Shown in pieces: positions 17,790 to 25,171 of a DNA stretch of 56,214 nt. Positions within the stretch are counted from its first letter, which is position 1, and each line of letters opens with the position of its first letter. A model generated the notes under the pieces. The model ran no database searches. It had not been told where the DNA came from and saw only the letters and a program-made list of their open reading frames with translations. Location: assembly GCA_012034595.1 (NCBI GenBank), contig JAAUPE010000033.1, forward strand, positions 1-56,214. Direction: 5' to 3'. The stretch is from Calothrix sp. CSU_2_0. Lineage in GTDB: Bacteria > Cyanobacteriota > Cyanobacteriia > Cyanobacteriales > Nostocaceae. The position numbers and the translations under genes are program-made.

Positions 17790-18197
17790 ATGACTAAGAA
17801 TTTAAAAGATTTTTTTGAAGCTTGCGAAAGCTTAAAAACACTACGCATCATCGTAACGAGTAGCGCTGCGGTGTTAGAAGCAAGGGGAAAAATCGAAAAG
17901 TTATTTTATGCTGAGTTACCGAAAGGTAAGTATGCGAATCTGCACACTGAAGGATTTGAATTTCACTTTAATATGGACAAAATTACACAAGTGAAATTTG
18001 AGACAGGTGAGGCAAAACGAGGAAATTTTAAAACTTATGCAATCCGTTTTTTAGATGAGAAGCCAGAGGTAGCTTTGAGCTTGTTTTTACAATGGGGCAA
18101 ACCTGGGGAATATGAACCCGGACAAGTCGAAGCATGGGAAGCATTACGTGCAGAATATGGAGAAGTTTGGGAACCCGTTCCTTTGGTGACTCTTTAG
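17790..18197 (+). CDS. Hypothetical protein, possibly HemS/HutX-like haem-handling fold
   Basis: This 135-aa soluble protein has the segment order of a half-HemS or HutX/ChuX domain. A GFEFHFNMDKITQVKF strand pair (residues about 54-69) is followed by AIRFLDEKPEVALSLFL (residues 84-100) and a C-terminal helix ending in WEALRAEYGE. Such domains bind or carry haem in the cytosol. The resemblance is only a pattern seen by eye. Its nearest neighbours, convergent on the other strand, are a V4R-like gene and a protoglobin gene, which gives some contextual support for haem handling. Confidence 0.35.
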   Translation: MTKNLKDFFEACESLKTLRIIVTSSAAVLEARGKIEKLFYAELPKGKYANLHTEGFEFHFNMDKITQVKFETGEAKRGNFKTYAIRFLDEKPEVALSLFLQWGKPGEYEPGQVEAWEALRAEYGEVWEPVPLVTL

Positions 18198-18230
18198 ATT
18201 AGAGAGTGGGAAATGGGAATTTTCAATTAA

Positions 18231-18257
18231 TTACCCATTACCCATTACCCATTACCT
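18231..18257. repeat. CCCATTA tandem heptamers
   Basis: About four copies of (A)CCCATT(A) lie between two convergent genes. A GGGCGAACGACCGTTCTCCCC dispersed repeat follows near 18310. Confidence 0.8.
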
Positions 18258-18377
18258 AATTTTGATTAATCATTAATCATCAGACATCTCTGAAAATAAA
18301 ATAAAATAAGGGCGAACGACCGTTCTCCCCTACTAAGGTTTTTGGGTAAAATATAATTCATTTGCGGAGAATATCTA

Positions 18378-18860
18378 CTAACCCTTCCCAAACTCATTAA
18401 ATTCAAACACGTCATGGCTGCCACCACGCAGTACAGACTCGGTATGTTTACCTTGGAAGCGTTTGCCCAATGTTTGCTCTAGAGTTCCCCACACAGCACC
18501 AAGGGTAAAGGTGCATTTGCGTTCCGAACCTTGAGGTTCACCTGCCGAACATAAAGTTTCGCTGGTGTAAACTTTGATGACATTACCTTCATCGACTATT
18601 TTCTCAACAGTACATAGACAAGTTCCATCCTTTCCCAAAGCATGGCAGAGTTTTGATGCCAAATCATCAAGAGATATTGAGGAATTGACTAAACCCAGTT
18701 GTTGTGCAAGCTGTTTTCCCCGACTTCTACCTGCCGTAGTCAGCGCGATCGCAGTTGCTTTGTCACCCAATGCATCTTCCATTCCTGCGATCGCAGCTTT
18801 AAAACAAATGATGCTACTAAAATCTCCCAAAATCGGACGTAACATTAGCTCTAACCCCAA
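18378..18860 (-). CDS. V4R/hydrocarbon-binding-like protein
   Basis: This 160-aa soluble protein has six cysteines (residues 19, 72, 81, 83, 104, 116). The N-terminal part, MLRPILGDFSSIICFKA, and a central ligand-pocket-like region fit the small cyanobacterial proteins annotated as hydrocarbon-binding/V4R domain. The C-terminal cysteines normally seen in metal-binding V4R domains are not in the usual positions (GGSHDVFEF instead of a G-x-C-F ending), so the assignment is tentative. It lies 43 bp downstream of the protoglobin gene on the same strand, probably in one transcript, and may be its ligand-binding or signalling partner. Confidence 0.5.
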   Translation of the reverse strand: MGLELMLRPILGDFSSIICFKAAIAGMEDALGDKATAIALTTAGRSRGKQLAQQLGLVNSSISLDDLASKLCHALGKDGTCLCTVEKIVDEGNVIKVYTSETLCSAGEPQGSERKCTFTLGAVWGTLEQTLGKRFQGKHTESVLRGGSHDVFEFNEFGKG

Positions 18861-18903
18861 TATTATCTAGTGATTTTTGTGATGTTAGATTCAGAACTAT
18901 CTG

Positions 18904-19458
18904 TTACATAGTTTTTGCACCAGTGGCAATTAAACGTCGGAATAACGCTTCAGACCATCCAGTTTCTTGCAGTACAGCAGCTGAGGATACTTCAATGTAG
19001 GCTTGTTCGATAAAAGCTAAATCAATCATGCAAATTCGTCCCAGGGCATCTTTAAGCTCTTCGCTCTTACCGTCATTTTTCAAACGCTTACCCACCTCAT
19101 GAACTACCGTAGCCATTGCGGGAACAACGTGCTGTGGTCCAATACCAATACGTACATGAACTAAACCAATTTTCCAACGACGATTTGCGTATGCATCACT
19201 CCAGTTGTCCATACCTGTGAACATTTCATGAAACCACTCAACAAAGGTTTCTCGTAAACGATGAGTGCGTTCATTTCCATCATTGAGAATTCGACTCATT
19301 TCCTCATCACGTCCAAGATAAGCATAGAAGTGGTCTGCCATATCTGGTGCAGCTTGTAAACCCCAATCAGCTTGCGATTTTAGCAAAGCTTTATCTTCAT
19401 CTGTAAAACCAGCACGCTTTATCAGGGTAGACAAAAATGTATGTGGTTCTAAAGCCAT
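18904..19458 (-). CDS. Protoglobin-domain haem protein
   Basis: This 184-aa single-domain globin is of the protoglobin/globin-coupled-sensor type. ADHFYAYLGRDEEMSRIL (residues 41-58) and FVEWFHEMF (residues 72-80) are typical. The proximal haem ligand is His101 in GLVHVRIGIG. Protoglobins bind O2, CO or NO. Free-standing ones lack an output domain, so a partner protein is expected. The flanking genes on the same strand are a V4R-like protein downstream and roadblock/LC7, GTPase and PATAN proteins upstream, which suggests a gas- or redox-sensing input to a GTPase switch. This link is inferred from order only. Confidence 0.85.
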   Translation of the reverse strand: MALEPHTFLSTLIKRAGFTDEDKALLKSQADWGLQAAPDMADHFYAYLGRDEEMSRILNDGNERTHRLRETFVEWFHEMFTGMDNWSDAYANRRWKIGLVHVRIGIGPQHVVPAMATVVHEVGKRLKNDGKSEELKDALGRICMIDLAFIEQAYIEVSSAAVLQETGWSEALFRRLIATGAKTM

Positions 19459-19553
19459 ACTAATTCCTAAATGTTAACGAAAGTAAGTTTTTGATGGTGA
19501 TGTTGGCAACTTTTAATCAACCAACATTCCGTAAATTCATCAATTTGCAACTA

Positions 19554-19680
19554 ATACCGATTCCAAAAATATTTGCAACACATACATGTCCAGAGACGGG
19601 ATATAGCCTTACAAAGCGAAGAACTATAAAGAAAGAGTCTCGACAAAAATCATCTGTCGCATTCTTTTTTTAATTGGTAT
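19554..19680. mobile_element. MITE-like element, copy A
   Basis: This 127-bp non-coding stretch begins ATACCGATTCC and ends AATTGGTAT, giving imperfect terminal inverted repeats flanked by TA/AT-rich sequence. It shares an ATCTGTCGCA motif near its right end and the same termini with the element at 30919-31067. It lies upstream of the protoglobin gene and could carry its promoter. Confidence 0.5.
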
Positions 19681-19826
19681 AATCTTGTACTCAGTTTATA
19701 ATTAATCGTGACGAATGACTTACTCAAATTCGAGATGGAATCAAGTGAAATATCAAATGCTAATTCACTGAAACTCTGCAATCCAAAAATCTGAGTAGGG
19801 ATTATTTGCGGCTATTTCAGTTTTGG

Positions 19827-20486
19827 CTACCCCAACAAAGGGGCTAGTTTTGCAACCGCTCGCTTAACTTCCAAAAACAAAATACCTTGTTTTACACCTG
19901 CACCAGCAAGTACGAGTAGTACTGCATCACTACCGCAACTAACGAGTACACCGTAACCCTTTTCACCTTCAACAACGATACGTTCTACTACCCCCCGTAC
20001 TAATTCACGTCCAATACGTTCCCCTAGCGAAAGCATTGATGCAGACATTGCAGCAGTTCGTTCTTCGTCCATTCCCCCAGGAAGTACGGATGCTAGAGCC
20101 AAACCATCGGGAGTCACCAAAGCAGCACCTTGTACATCAGAAGCTCCAGTCACGAAGCTTTGTAGTTCTTCTTGCAGCATCGAAATGTTAATCATCTTTT
20201 TTCCTTGTGAAATTATTGGTAAGGGTTTGTCTACAGAAGATGTGGTTGTCGATAATGTTGAAGGAGAAGAAGAATTCTCAGTTGTGATATTCGGTAGAAG
20301 TGGTCTATCGGCGATCGCGAATGTCGTATTATCTGACTCTATTGGTATTAATGAGGTTGATTCTACGGCTATTGGTTCTTCGACTATTGATTCTTCAACT
20401 TCTGACAACTCCGGTATATTTGCTGACTCGGAAGTTTTTTTTTGAAATCCTCCCGTAATTAGCTTGATAATTTTGCCCAGAGGCAT
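19827..20486 (-). CDS. Roadblock/LC7 domain protein
   Basis: The 219-aa protein has a low-complexity, Ser/Thr/Glu-rich N-terminal region (residues 1-95) and a C-terminal roadblock/LC7 domain. The domain starts INISMLQEELQSFVTGASDV and includes GAALVTPDGLALASVLPGG and GYGVLVSCGSDAVLLVLAG. Roadblock proteins (MglB type) act as GTPase-activating or scaffold partners of small Ras-like GTPases, and such a GTPase is encoded 200 bp upstream on the same strand. The GTPase pairing is therefore likely. The disordered N-terminal extension is absent from compact MglB proteins and may be a docking segment. Confidence 0.85.
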   Translation of the reverse strand: MPLGKIIKLITGGFQKKTSESANIPELSEVEESIVEEPIAVESTSLIPIESDNTTFAIADRPLLPNITTENSSSPSTLSTTTSSVDKPLPIISQGKKMINISMLQEELQSFVTGASDVQGAALVTPDGLALASVLPGGMDEERTAAMSASMLSLGERIGRELVRGVVERIVVEGEKGYGVLVSCGSDAVLLVLAGAGVKQGILFLEVKRAVAKLAPLLG

Positions 20487-20686
20487 GGCTACCTGATTAC
20501 CTATTAATTTTAGGTGTTTTTCATTACTCTCATTTTGACAGTTTTTTTTGATGGCTAGATAAAACTTAAGCTGAATAAGGTAAAGATTGGAATAAGAAAG
20601 AATTATTTTTGTGTTATGTGTAACATTTTGCTGATTGGGAATAACAAATTGTTCTTATTTTTTAGAATCTACTTTTTTCCTCTCTA

Positions 20687-21220
20687 CTATGTGATTGGGG
20701 TAAATTGTTCAACAAGGGTAATTAATCCTTCTCGAACCGATTCTGGTTGAGTTGGGTTAATGTTAATTATTAGGGGATGAGTTTCTTGGTTATCTAAACC
20801 CAATCCAAGTGCGATATCTTCTACTTCCCATGCATCTGGGTAATCGGTGTGTGTTAAACCGATTAAGTAGGGAATGGTGACTCTTTGATTGAGAAAATAG
20901 AGCATTTTACGACTTTGACGTAGTTGTTCGGGACGATGTGCGTTGACAAGTAAGATGTAAGCATTGGCTTTTTGGATGAGAATATCCCACATAAAGTCAA
21001 ATCTGGGTTGTCCAGGTGTTCCATATAGGTGTAATGATTGATTTTTGCCAATTGTTAACCTGCCAAAATCTAGCGCGACTGTTGTGCTGCTTTTGATATC
21101 TGCTACTTCGTCGGTTGCACGTTTATCTGTGTCAACAACTTCGATTTCGCTAATTGTGCGAATTAAGCTGGTTTTACCTGCACCAATAGTTCCCGTGATA
21201 ATAATTCGTAGGATTTCCAT
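20687..21220 (-). CDS. Small Ras-like GTPase (MglA/Rab-like ATP/GTP-binding protein)
   Basis: The 177-aa protein has a P-loop GTIGAGKTS (residues 10-18), a switch-II-like G3 motif YGTPGQ (residues 64-69) and a G4-like LTHTDYPDA that deviates from NKxD/TKxD. It fits the prokaryotic small GTPases that pair with roadblock proteins to control polarity, motility or development. Its ATG overlaps the stop of the upstream PATAN gene by one base (TAATG), so the two are translationally coupled. The roadblock gene follows after 200 bp. The deviant G4 motif leaves nucleotide specificity open. Confidence 0.85.
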   Translation of the reverse strand: MEILRIIITGTIGAGKTSLIRTISEIEVVDTDKRATDEVADIKSSTTVALDFGRLTIGKNQSLHLYGTPGQPRFDFMWDILIQKANAYILLVNAHRPEQLRQSRKMLYFLNQRVTIPYLIGLTHTDYPDAWEVEDIALGLGLDNQETHPLIININPTQPESVREGLITLVEQFTPIT

Positions 21221-22080
21221 TAGGTTTTACTCCTCAAAAATCCAACCAAATTTTGTAAAAATGCATTGCTGATTTTCAGCGATCGCGATTGTTGAGTTTT
21301 TCTGGCTGTTAAACTGGCATTGATGGAATAGTCGTTGAGCAGTGATGATGGTGGGATGAATGGAACTTCTTCGACTAAACAAGCCAGCATTAAGCGAAAT
21401 GCGACTTGTTGAATTATGGCTACTGGTTGGTTGAGTTGAGATGCGATCGCATTTAATGTTGCGCTACCATTGGCAAATTCCCACACTTGCCATTCCAGAG
21501 GATGTAAATGCACCTGCGGTTGCCCTTGAGTGATGCTTTCGATGGCAGAATTCTTATCTGGTAAAGCATCTGCCAATGCTGCCCAATTTTTTAATACCCG
21601 CAATGTCATCAAAGTAACTTCTATTGCTCGCAAACTCAACCCCGTCATCTCGTTTGCTGGTAATTCGGCTTTGCTATCAAGTTTGAATACACCCTTTTGG
21701 ATTTCAAATAACTGTCGTACTTGCTGCAATTGGCTGGCAAACAGCAAATTTAATTGCTCTGCACTCAATATCCCTTGGGTTTTCAAATGCAAACCAAGCG
21801 GTATGTCCACCCTTGCTGACTCACATAGACTTTTAATTGTTTGCTCTTTTACTAAACCTCGTTGGTAAATTTTTTCCAGCAATCCTTGATTGTTTAATTT
21901 ATTTGCAGTCGCGACTACACATCCTTGCCGAAACCAAATATAGTAATACTGCGACTTCGATCCGAGAATTTTGATATTTGGCAATGTACAAACAGTCAAA
22001 CATCCCGATTTTCTACCGCGATCGATCAACTGAAATAATTCAGCTAAGGAAAAATCTGTAAAAGAACTAGATAATGTCAT
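21220..22080 (-). CDS. PATAN/DUF4388 domain protein
   Basis: The 286-aa protein has an N-terminal PATAN (DUF4388) domain: SSSFTDFSLAELFQLIDRG, the typical SGCLTV strand, then YYIWFRQGCVVAT (residues about 5-55). A helical middle region and a winged-helix-like C-terminal part (LEWQVWEFANGSATLNAIA, near 195-213) follow. PATAN domains occur in PatA-type response regulators and Myxococcus/cyanobacterial signalling proteins, where they mediate protein interactions. It is the first gene of the cluster and is coupled to the GTPase gene by a one-base overlap, so it probably regulates or localises the GTPase. Confidence 0.8.
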   Translation of the reverse strand: MTLSSSFTDFSLAELFQLIDRGRKSGCLTVCTLPNIKILGSKSQYYYIWFRQGCVVATANKLNNQGLLEKIYQRGLVKEQTIKSLCESARVDIPLGLHLKTQGILSAEQLNLLFASQLQQVRQLFEIQKGVFKLDSKAELPANEMTGLSLRAIEVTLMTLRVLKNWAALADALPDKNSAIESITQGQPQVHLHPLEWQVWEFANGSATLNAIASQLNQPVAIIQQVAFRLMLACLVEEVPFIPPSSLLNDYSINASLTARKTQQSRSLKISNAFLQNLVGFLRSKT

Positions 22081-22779
22081 TACTTCTGCTCAAATATGGA
22101 TAAATATCGAAAATATATATACAAATGCCGCGCTTGTTACTCGTAAATCACAGTAGATGCAATGATTTAACTATTGACGCAGAAGAATTGCGATATGCCG
22201 TTATGCATTAAGCTCTTGCGATAGCGTAGCGACTCCTCCGGAGTATCGCTGTAAAGCGAATACCTTGCACCATCGAGAAGTCTCACTTATCCCCTAATTA
22301 TTTAGTGTCGTTCAGCATCAAGATGTCTACCATCTACAAGTTAAATTTAGTCCTCTGATGGGTTAGGCATTTGCGATCGTATATTTACTTACGCCACAAG
22401 ATGTTAGTCTCCTCACTAGAAGAATAATATACACAGCAATTATTAAAATAAGTAATTACACCAATTCATAAAACTAATGATTGATTTTATCTGTTCTTCT
22501 ACGTATTAATCCTGATTTAAGTGGTAAAAATACGATTAATTCATGCATTGCTTTCTAAGTATAAAGTGTAATTCAAGTAACTCTTATTTGCTTATTTGTA
22601 TGGTGATACTGCTCAATAGTGCGATGCAGAAAACAATGAATCAAAAACTGCATGTTTATATTGAAAATCGTAATGTATAAGTTAATTTTTGTAAAATTAA
22701 GGTAATATAACTTTTTATTCAATGAGTTATCCATCAAATAAAAATTTACATTTCGTAATAATATTCTGAAATCTTTACT
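22081..22779. other. Spacer between divergent genes with a dispersed repeat
   Basis: This A+T-rich spacer lies between the PATAN gene (minus) and the DUF6816 gene (plus), so both promoters should be here. A dispersed palindromic repeat stands at about 22213-22262, including GCGATAGCGTAGCGACTCC and CGGAGTATCGCT. No ORF of note was found. Confidence 0.5.
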
Positions 22780-23637
22780 ATGAGAGTGATTCGGGGTTTT
22801 TGTTTAAGTTTTTGTGTAATAGTTATGCTGCTGTTGTCGAATGGTGACGCAAATGCAGGTGAACTAGCGGAAAGATTGGCAAATTTTTCGCAATGGGAAA
22901 AATTAACGGATGTTAAACCAGCAACAGGAGATTTGGTTTACCCTAATTGGATGGCAGGTAAGTGGGTGGTAAAAAGTACTTTGGTTGATTTAGCTGCACC
23001 TTTAGCACCGGATATTATTACACCTGGTTTTGAGGGAAATCGTCAATATTTAAATCAACCGATGGATTTTAAGGTTAAATTTGTCGCTGAAAATAGGTAC
23101 GATCCAAGTTTCAATCCAAGCTCGAAATTAATCCCTCGTACTATTAATCAAACATTGAATCAATCACCTGCAATTGTCGCAGATAGAGCGTACAACGGTT
23201 TGAGTTTAGCAAGAGCTTATTTAGGAGATGAAGCGGTTTTATCTGTAAAAGTAGACCCAGAATCACCAAATCGCCAAATTACATTATTGCGGGGAGATAA
23301 GCAATTAGTCTCGATTGTCACTGCAAGGGGAATCGAAACTACTGATGATGGAAGATATCTGACTACGGAAGTATTTCAGCAATTATTTCAAGATGGGAAA
23401 AAACAGACTAATCCTTATTTTAATAATGTGGAATCGACTACTGCTTATCGTCTATTAAGCTCCCAGAATCCGGCTAAAAATTTAAATAACCAAAATCCAA
23501 TTATCGAAGCTGACCAAGTGACAGCAGTTTACCTTTCTCCACAAGACCCTAATTATTTTAAAGCTGGTTCGCGACCAGTGGCTTTATATCGCTATAAGTT
23601 AGAGTTTCGCTATAGTCGTAATGTAAATAAAAATTAA
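22780..23637 (+). CDS. Secreted DUF6816-like protein
   Basis: This 285-aa exported protein has a signal peptide of about 27 residues (FCVIVMLLLSNGDANA). The mature part starts with ELAERLANFSQWEKL. The segment DLVYPNWMAGKWVVKSTLVDL (residues 50-70) is the hallmark I associate with DUF6816, a family shared by cyanobacteria and plastid lumen proteins. The remainder is beta-rich and reminiscent of a lipocalin-like barrel. It probably resides in the periplasm or thylakoid lumen. Function is unknown. The gene is monocistronic and its neighbours give no hint of its role. Confidence 0.6.
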   Translation: MRVIRGFCLSFCVIVMLLLSNGDANAGELAERLANFSQWEKLTDVKPATGDLVYPNWMAGKWVVKSTLVDLAAPLAPDIITPGFEGNRQYLNQPMDFKVKFVAENRYDPSFNPSSKLIPRTINQTLNQSPAIVADRAYNGLSLARAYLGDEAVLSVKVDPESPNRQITLLRGDKQLVSIVTARGIETTDDGRYLTTEVFQQLFQDGKKQTNPYFNNVESTTAYRLLSSQNPAKNLNNQNPIIEADQVTAVYLSPQDPNYFKAGSRPVALYRYKLEFRYSRNVNKN

Positions 23638-23820
23638 AACAAGAAAAATAGTTATTTAAATTAGGACATTTTATGGTATTATATATTTTATAATTAAGTT
23701 TTGTTATAATCGGATAGTTGTGCTTTTAAAAATTTGACAACCACTCCATTATGATAAATTCAAGATTTATCATCCCACATTTTGTCCCATATATATCATT
23801 TCTTAAAAATACTTCATATT

Positions 23821-23840
23821 TGACAAAATATATTTTGTCA
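23821..23840. promoter_or_regulatory. Perfect 20-bp palindrome
   Basis: TGACAAAATATATTTTGTCA is its own reverse complement. It lies between the 3' ends of two convergent regions and has no T-tract on either side. It could be an operator-like or cruciform-forming site, or a terminator stem of low stability. Confidence 0.4.
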
Positions 23841-23855
23841 GCCTAGTTTAAACCT

Positions 23856-24113
23856 CTAACGCTTTTTTAAAGTTGGGATAATCTTTGGATTGAGCGACAT
23901 CACAGATAAAACTTGATAACCTTCACCTTGACTTACGCAAGCACCATTAAAATCGAGCGGACAATTAACCTGACTAGAAGATGGACGAGTACCCGCAAAA
24001 TAGATAGCTGTTATCTTTACTTGTTGATTGTGCAAAGCTTGTAGTTGAGTATAAGAAACCTGTTCGGATGGACGTAGGACTAAGCGATTTTCATCAAGAT
24101 TTTGGAGGTATAT
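23856..24113 (-). pseudogene. Unrecognised 3' gene remnant
   Basis: An open frame of about 85 codons on the minus strand, without an ATG or GTG start, reads as a plausible protein C-terminus (YTQLQALHNQQVKITAIYF and NCPLDFNGACVSQGEGYQ) and ends in a normal stop at 23856. It overlaps the end of the restriction enzyme gene in another frame. It is probably the tail of a gene truncated by a deletion that also altered the last residues of the nuclease. Family not recognised. Confidence 0.4.
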
Positions 24114-24648
24114 CTATATTTGAAACCCCACGTTGTTCCAAATCCCAAATAAATTGCTCAAAGAATGAAACACCAGATGACATAGCATTTACAAGCTGTT
24201 TCACTGGCACAATTTCTACTCCTGCGTCAATATGTCCTAAATTCTTGAAAATAGTCATTTTGGCACAGACGTTGTACACCATAAACGAATACTTACCAAA
24301 CTGAACCTCAACACCAAGCTTTTCTTTGACAAAATCCATATCTCGGAAAGAACCATCCATTTTTACACTTGTTTGATACCCAGGTGTATAGAATTGTGTT
24401 GGATAATCGCAACGAACACGTCTATTTACCCAACCACGTGTCCCAAATCCAGTTTTGAACGCTTTATTAAGGGATGGTGGACTGTACAACATCTGGTAAC
24501 TACGTCTAGCTTCCTTACTTTCTTTAGTTTTGTGTTGTCTTGCATCAACATTACCAATTACTTCGTATATCTCAGATAATAAATGGGGATAGTACTGCTG
24601 TATGTACTCCTTACCTCCATTAAAAGAGTATTCACCAGCGATAATCAT
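24094..24648 (-). CDS. Type II restriction endonuclease, BglII/BstYI family
   Basis: From the ATG at 24648 the protein has 184 aa. MIIAGEYSFNGGKEYI at the start, VDARQHKTKESKEARR (residues 34-49) and YSPPSLNKAF (residues 55-64) match what I recall of BstYI/BglII-like enzymes. The catalytic D...ExQ core is visible as DFVKEKLGVEVQFGKYSF (Asp105, Glu114, Gln116). MSSGVSFFEQ follows, as expected. The family cuts AGATCT or RGATCY, and the exact site here is not decidable. The final residues after NIDIP look altered, as if the last strand was lost. The start lies 2 nt after the stop of the preceding small gene. No intact methyltransferase gene is adjacent. Confidence 0.75.
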   Translation of the reverse strand: MIIAGEYSFNGGKEYIQQYYPHLLSEIYEVIGNVDARQHKTKESKEARRSYQMLYSPPSLNKAFKTGFGTRGWVNRRVRCDYPTQFYTPGYQTSVKMDGSFRDMDFVKEKLGVEVQFGKYSFMVYNVCAKMTIFKNLGHIDAGVEIVPVKQLVNAMSSGVSFFEQFIWDLEQRGVSNIDIPPKS

Positions 24649-24650
24649 GA

Positions 24651-25013
24651 CTAAGTATTTCCCTCGAATAAATCTTGATTCTTCCACTCTTCTGGTAATT
24701 GTGCCACACGTTCACGTCCTGTTGGTTTGTGAACTTCTTTACCCATAGCACGTAGTTTTAATTCACCACGATGTAAATGCGAAAACTCATGCAAAACAGC
24801 AACATAACTACCTCGATGCTGTTGTAACCAGTCAGCTTCCAATTTATAACCCATATCGCGAAGCGCGATGTCTTGCGACAAGCCCCTTCGGGTCTACGCA
24901 ACACAGCTATAATTAAACAGATTACAGCGACGACTTGTTTTTACCTCTGCTAAGGCTTGAATCAGTAGTGGTGGTTGGGGATTATGCATACTGATACTTA
25001 TACTTTCATTCAT
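24651..25013 (-). pseudogene. Small gene interrupted by a repeat, coupled to the restriction enzyme
   Basis: A frame starts with ATG at 25013 (MNESISISMHNPQPPLLIQA) and runs about 39 codons to a TAG. It then resumes in the same frame and ends at 24651 with a tail containing LHEFSHLHRGELKLRAMGK and VAQLPEEWKNQDLFEG. The TAG lies in a dispersed repeat (about 24849-24894) that seems to have been inserted. The stop is 2 nt from the nuclease ATG, indicating an operon. The tail could be the end of the partner DNA methyltransferase with its middle deleted, but this is a guess from position. Alternatively it is a small control protein. Confidence 0.4.
24849..24894. repeat. Dispersed palindromic repeat inserted in a coding frame
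   Basis: The stretch TCGCGAAGCGCGATG to GGGTCTACGC resembles the GCGTAGAC/GCGAAGCGC repeat units scattered in Nostocales genomes. On the minus strand it adds an in-frame TAG to the small gene upstream of the restriction enzyme. Confidence 0.55.
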
Positions 25014-25171
25014 GCTGTCTCAACACTCGTATCGAAGCTTTCCTTTCAATAATCTCTTAAAAAAGATAAATCTATGATTAACTTGCTGTGAAAGTTCAGT
25101 AAAATCACTTAAAAAGAATCGTTTGTGTTAATCTGCAATGAATCGATGCAAACCCTATCAATGCTGAGAAA

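Noticed and set aside
24068-24304. Plus-strand ORF opposite the restriction enzyme gene
   Set aside because: It is antisense to a recognised nuclease and its translation lacks any familiar pattern.
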